Assembly: GCF_051401765.1 (NCBI RefSeq)
Contig: NW_027480422.1
Location: 12,046,001 to 12,110,000 of the forward strand
Direction of reading: 5' to 3'
Length of the DNA: 64,000 bases
DNA from: Calliopsis andreniformis
Lineage: Eukaryota; Arthropoda; Insecta; Hymenoptera; Andrenidae
Numbering within the stretch: position 1 is the stretch's first letter; each line of letters starts with the position of its first letter. Below the pieces are notes generated by a model. That model was given only the letters and a program-made list of their open reading frames with translations. It ran no database searches and was not told the origin of the DNA. A program made the position numbers and the translations under genes. This document shows, one piece after another, positions 60,801-64,000 of the stretch.

Positions 60801-61454
60801 AGCCTAGGTTGCCCGAAACGTAGAGATGACCATTACTTTCACACTGGTTGCAATTATTCCCGTTATACGATGGAAAAACTGATGTATTTGTATTGTATTT
60901 TATGCTTCGAGCGCTGATTTCTAAGGCCCTAACCATTGGATCTGGTGGAGCAACGCCCTAGGGTGAAACCGAGGTTGGCCGGAACGTAGAAATGACCATA
61001 ACTTTTATACTGGTTGCAATTATTGGTTTTATACGATGGAAAAACTGATGTATTTGTATTGTGTTTTATGCTCCTGGCGTTGACTTCTAAGGCCGTAGCT
61101 ATTGGATGTGGTGGAGCAACGCCCTAGACTGAAGCCTAGGTTGCCCGGAACGCAGAAATGACCAGATCTTTCACACTGGTTGCAATTATTCCTGTTATAC
61201 GATGGAAAAACTGTTGTATTTATATTGTATTTTAAGCTTCTGGCGTTGACTTCTCAGGCCGTAGCTATTAGATGTGGTGGAGCAACGCCCTAGAGTGAAG
61301 CCTAGTTTGCACGGAACGTAGAAATGCCCATTACTTTAACACTGGTTGTAATTATTCCTGTTATACGATGGAATAACTCTTGTATTTCTATTGTATTTTA
61401 TGCTTCGGGCGTTAACTTCTAAGGCCCTAACTATTGGATCTGGTGGAGCAACGC
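54828..61454 (+). repeat. Higher-order block A, copy 2
   Basis: A near-identical copy of 1-6627 at a constant offset of 54827. Frames at 1357, 2303, 3054, 3681, 4201 and 4533 all reappear at that offset with the same or almost the same translation. The copy boundary on the left cannot be fixed because copy 1 starts at the window edge. On the right it ends in CCCTAGGGCGAAGAC and continues into dimers related to its own 3.8-4.7 kb part. Confidence 0.92.
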
Positions 61455-64000
61455 CCTAGGGCGAAGACTAGGTTGCCCGAGACGTAGAAATGACCATTAC
61501 TTTCACACTGGTTTCAATTATTCATGCTATACGATGGAAAAACTGTTGTATTTTTACTGTATTTTATGCTTCTGGCGATGACTTCTAAGGTGCTAGCTAT
61601 TCGATCTGGTGGAGCAACGCCCTAGTGTGAAGCCTATGTTGCCCCGAACGTAGAAATGACCATAACTTTCACACTGGTTGCTATTATTCGTTTTGTACGA
61701 TGGAAAAACTGATGTATCTATATTGTATTTTATGCTTCTGGCGTTGACATCTTCGGCCGTAACTGTTCGATCTGGTTGAACATCGCCCTAGAATGAAGCC
61801 TAGGTTGCCCGGAACGTAGAAATGACCATTACTTTCACACTGGTTGCAGTTATTCATGCTATACGATGGAAGAACTGTTGCATTTTTATTGTACTTTCTT
61901 CTTCTGGCTTTGACTTCTAAGGTCCTAGCTATTCCATCTGGTGGGGCAACACCCTAGAGTGATGCCTATGTCGCCTGGAACGTAGAAATGACCATTACTT
62001 TCACACTGGTTGCAGTATATTCATGCTATACGATGGAAGAACTGTTGCATTTTTATTGTATTTTCTTCTTCTGGCTTTGACTTCTAAGGTCCTAGCTATT
62101 CGATCTTGTGGGGCAACGTCTAAGAGTGAAGCCTATGTTGCCTGGAACGTAGAAATGACCATAGCTTTCTTACTGGTTGGAATTATTCGTTTTATACGAT
62201 GGAAAAACTGTTGTATTTATATTGTATTTTATGCTTCTCGCGTTGTCTTCTAAGGCCGTAGCTATTCGATGTGGTGGAGCAACACCCTAGAGTGATGCCT
62301 ATGTCGCCTGGAACGTAGAAATGACCATTACTTTGACACTGGTTGCAGTTATTCATGCTATACGATGGAAGAACTGTTGCATTTTTATTGTATTTTCTTC
62401 TTCTGGCTTTGACTTCTAAGGTCCAAGCTATTCGATCTGGTGGGGCAACGTCCAAGAGTGAAGCCTATGTTGCCAGGAACGTAGAAATGACCATAATTTT
62501 CACGCTGGTTCCAATTATTCCCGTTATACGATGGAAAAACTGTTGTATTTTTATTGTATTTTATGTTTCGGGCGTTGACTTCTAAGGCCCTAGCTATTCT
62601 ATCTGGTGGAGCAACGCCCTAGAGTGAAGCCTAGATTGCACGGGACGTAGAAGTGACCATAACTTTCACACTGGTTGCAATTATTCATGCTATACGATGG
62701 AAAAATTGTTGTATTTTTATTGTATTTTATGCTTTTGGCGTTGACTTCTAAGGTCCTAGCTATTCGATCTCGTGGGGCAACGTGCAAGAGTGAAGCCTAT
62801 GCTGCCCGAAACGTAGAAAAGACCATTACTTTCACACTGGTTGCAATTATTCTTTTTATACTATGGAAAAACTGTTGTATTTGTATTGTATATTATGCGG
62901 CTGGAGTTGTTTTCTGAGGCCCTAACTATTCGACCTGGTGGAGCAACGCCCTAGGGTGAACCAGAGGTTGGCAAGAACGTAGAAATGACCATAACGTTCA
63001 CACTGGTTGCTATTATTCGTTTTATACGACGGAAAAACTGTTGTATTTCTATTGTATTTTATGCTTCTGGCGTTGTCTTCTAAGACAGCAGCTATTCGAC
63101 CTGGTGGAGCAACGCCCTAGGGTGAAGCCGAGGTTGGCCGGAACGTAGAAATGACCATATCTTTTATACTGGTTGCAATTATTGGTTTTATACGATGGAA
63201 TACCTGTTGTATTTATATTGTGTTTTATGCTGCTGGCGTTGACTTCTAAGGCCGTAGCTATTCGATGTGGTGGGGCAACGCCCTAGAGTGAAGCCTAAGT
63301 TGCCCGGAACGTGGAAATGACCATAACTTTCTTACTGGTTGCAATTATTCCTGTTATACGATGGAAAAACAGTTGTATTTATATTGTATTTTATGCTTCT
63401 GGCGTTGACTTCTAAGGTCCTAGCTATTCGAACTGGTGGGGCAACGTCCAAGAGTGAAGCCTCTGTTGCCCGGAACGTAGAAATGACCATAACTTTCACA
63501 CTGGTTTCAATTATTCCCGTTGTGCGATGGAAAAACTGTTGTATTTTTATTGTATTTTATGTTTCGGGCGTTGACTTCTAAGGCCCTAGCTAATCGATCT
63601 GGTGGAGCAACGCCCTAGACTGAAGCCTAGGTTGCATGGGACGTAGAAATGACCATCACCTTCACTCTGGTTGCAATTATTCGTTTTATTCGAGGGAGAA
63701 ACTGTTTTATTTTTACTGTATTTCATGTTTCGGGCGTTGACTTCTAAGGCCCTAGCTATTCAATCTGGTGGAGCAACGCCATAGAGTGAAGCCTAGGTTG
63801 CCCGGAACGTAGAAGTGACCATCACCTTCACTCTGGCTGCAATTATTCCTGAAATGCGATGGAAAAACTGTTGTATTTGAATTGTACTTTATGCTTCGGG
63901 CGTTGACTTCTTAGGCCCTAACTATTCGATCTATTGGAACAACGCGCTAGAGTGATGCCTAGGTTGCCCGAAACGTAGAAATGACCTTTACTTTCACACT
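61455..64000 (+). repeat. Dimer-rich satellite tail
   Basis: Satellite without genes. Monomers with TTCATGCTATACGATGGAAG and a TTCTTCTTCTGGCTTTGAC variant recur at 332-base spacing (about 62012, 62344 and 62676), alternating with TCGTTTTATACG monomers. These are relatives of the 4.19-4.73 kb pair of block A. The array continues past the window end. Confidence 0.85.

Larger units (their letters stand above)
53427..64000 (+). repeat. 166-bp satellite array, right arm
   Basis: The same 166-bp satellite resumes in the same orientation and in register immediately after the 4-bp target duplication. The first bases, CTTATTGTACTTTATGC, continue the monomer cut at 48368 with one T-to-C difference from paralogous copies. 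The array runs to the window end and continues beyond it. It contains a dimer array, a near-identical copy of the first 6.6 kb of the window, and a dimer-rich tail. No genes, RNA genes or other mobile elements are visible in it. Confidence 0.98.

Noticed and set aside
1357..63581. Many open frames of 60-120 codons in the satellite, with recurring peptides on both strands
   Set aside because: They repeat with the satellite and its higher-order copies. The monomer is 166 bp (one more than a multiple of 3), so each frame is read through three phases of the same non-coding repeat. They show no domains, no consistent start and no codon signal.
1..64000. CRISPR-like regular repeats
   Set aside because: The period is a whole 166-bp monomer repeated end to end with no unique spacers, and the window is clearly eukaryotic satellite with an LTR element.
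1..64000. CENP-B box in the monomer
   Set aside because: I looked for the TTCG....A..CGGG pattern on both strands of the consensus. ATTCGATCTGGTGG shares only TTCG and the rest does not fit.
1..64000. Telomeric repeats, rDNA or tRNA genes
   Set aside because: No run of short telomeric units, no rRNA-like segment and no cloverleaf with A and B boxes could be recognised.

Overview
The window is almost entirely one tandem satellite DNA with a monomer of about 166 bp. A single LTR retrotransposon (48369-53422) interrupts it. The satellite occupies about 58.9 kb, roughly 355 monomers, all head to tail on the same strand. I see no host gene, tRNA, rRNA, CRISPR array or bacterial feature. The only convincing coding sequence is the Gag-Pol of the retrotransposon. 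The short open frames elsewhere are by-products of the satellite. A large homogenised satellite with nested higher-order repeats plus a Ty3/gypsy-type element indicates a eukaryotic (peri)centromeric or other heterochromatic block. The style of the element (Gag with an N-terminal SAP domain, two CCHC knuckles, single Gag-Pol frame) suggests an arthropod, probably an insect. That assignment is inference.

Layout: block A copy 1 (1-6627); block B copy 1 (6628-10268); a mixed block with 12-mer, 8-mer and 3-mer periodicities (10269-17577); block B copy 2 (17578-20555); a dimer-rich stretch (20556-22688); a 12-mer higher-order repeat of 1991 bp in three units (22689-28661); a linker (28662-30082); an 8-mer repeat in two units (30083-32745); a short segment related to the 13-mer (32746-33965); a 7.8-kb block I1 (33966-41765) and its 6.47-kb copy I2 (41766-48237); a third partial copy split by the retrotransposon (48238-48368 and 53427-about 53813); a dimer array (to 54827); block A copy 2 (54828-61454); and a dimer-rich tail (61455-64000). 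Block edges are judged by eye and carry an uncertainty of tens of bases.

The retrotransposon has two 536-bp LTRs that read as identical, TG...CA ends and a 4-bp target duplication GATT. Its one long frame encodes, in order, SAP, coiled coil, Gag core, two zinc knuckles, aspartic protease, reverse transcriptase, RNase H and the HHCC zinc-binding domain of integrase. It stops before the catalytic core of integrase. The element is therefore very young but apparently unable to supply its own integrase. The same target site is empty in three paralogous satellite copies, so the insertion can be ordered relative to the array duplications.

The most informative signal is the layered duplication history of the satellite. 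Units of 2, 3, 4, 7, 8, 12, 13 and about 47 monomers, whole-monomer gains and losses between long copies, and a traceable crossover point all fit unequal exchange. A conserved imperfect dyad spans the chosen monomer boundary.
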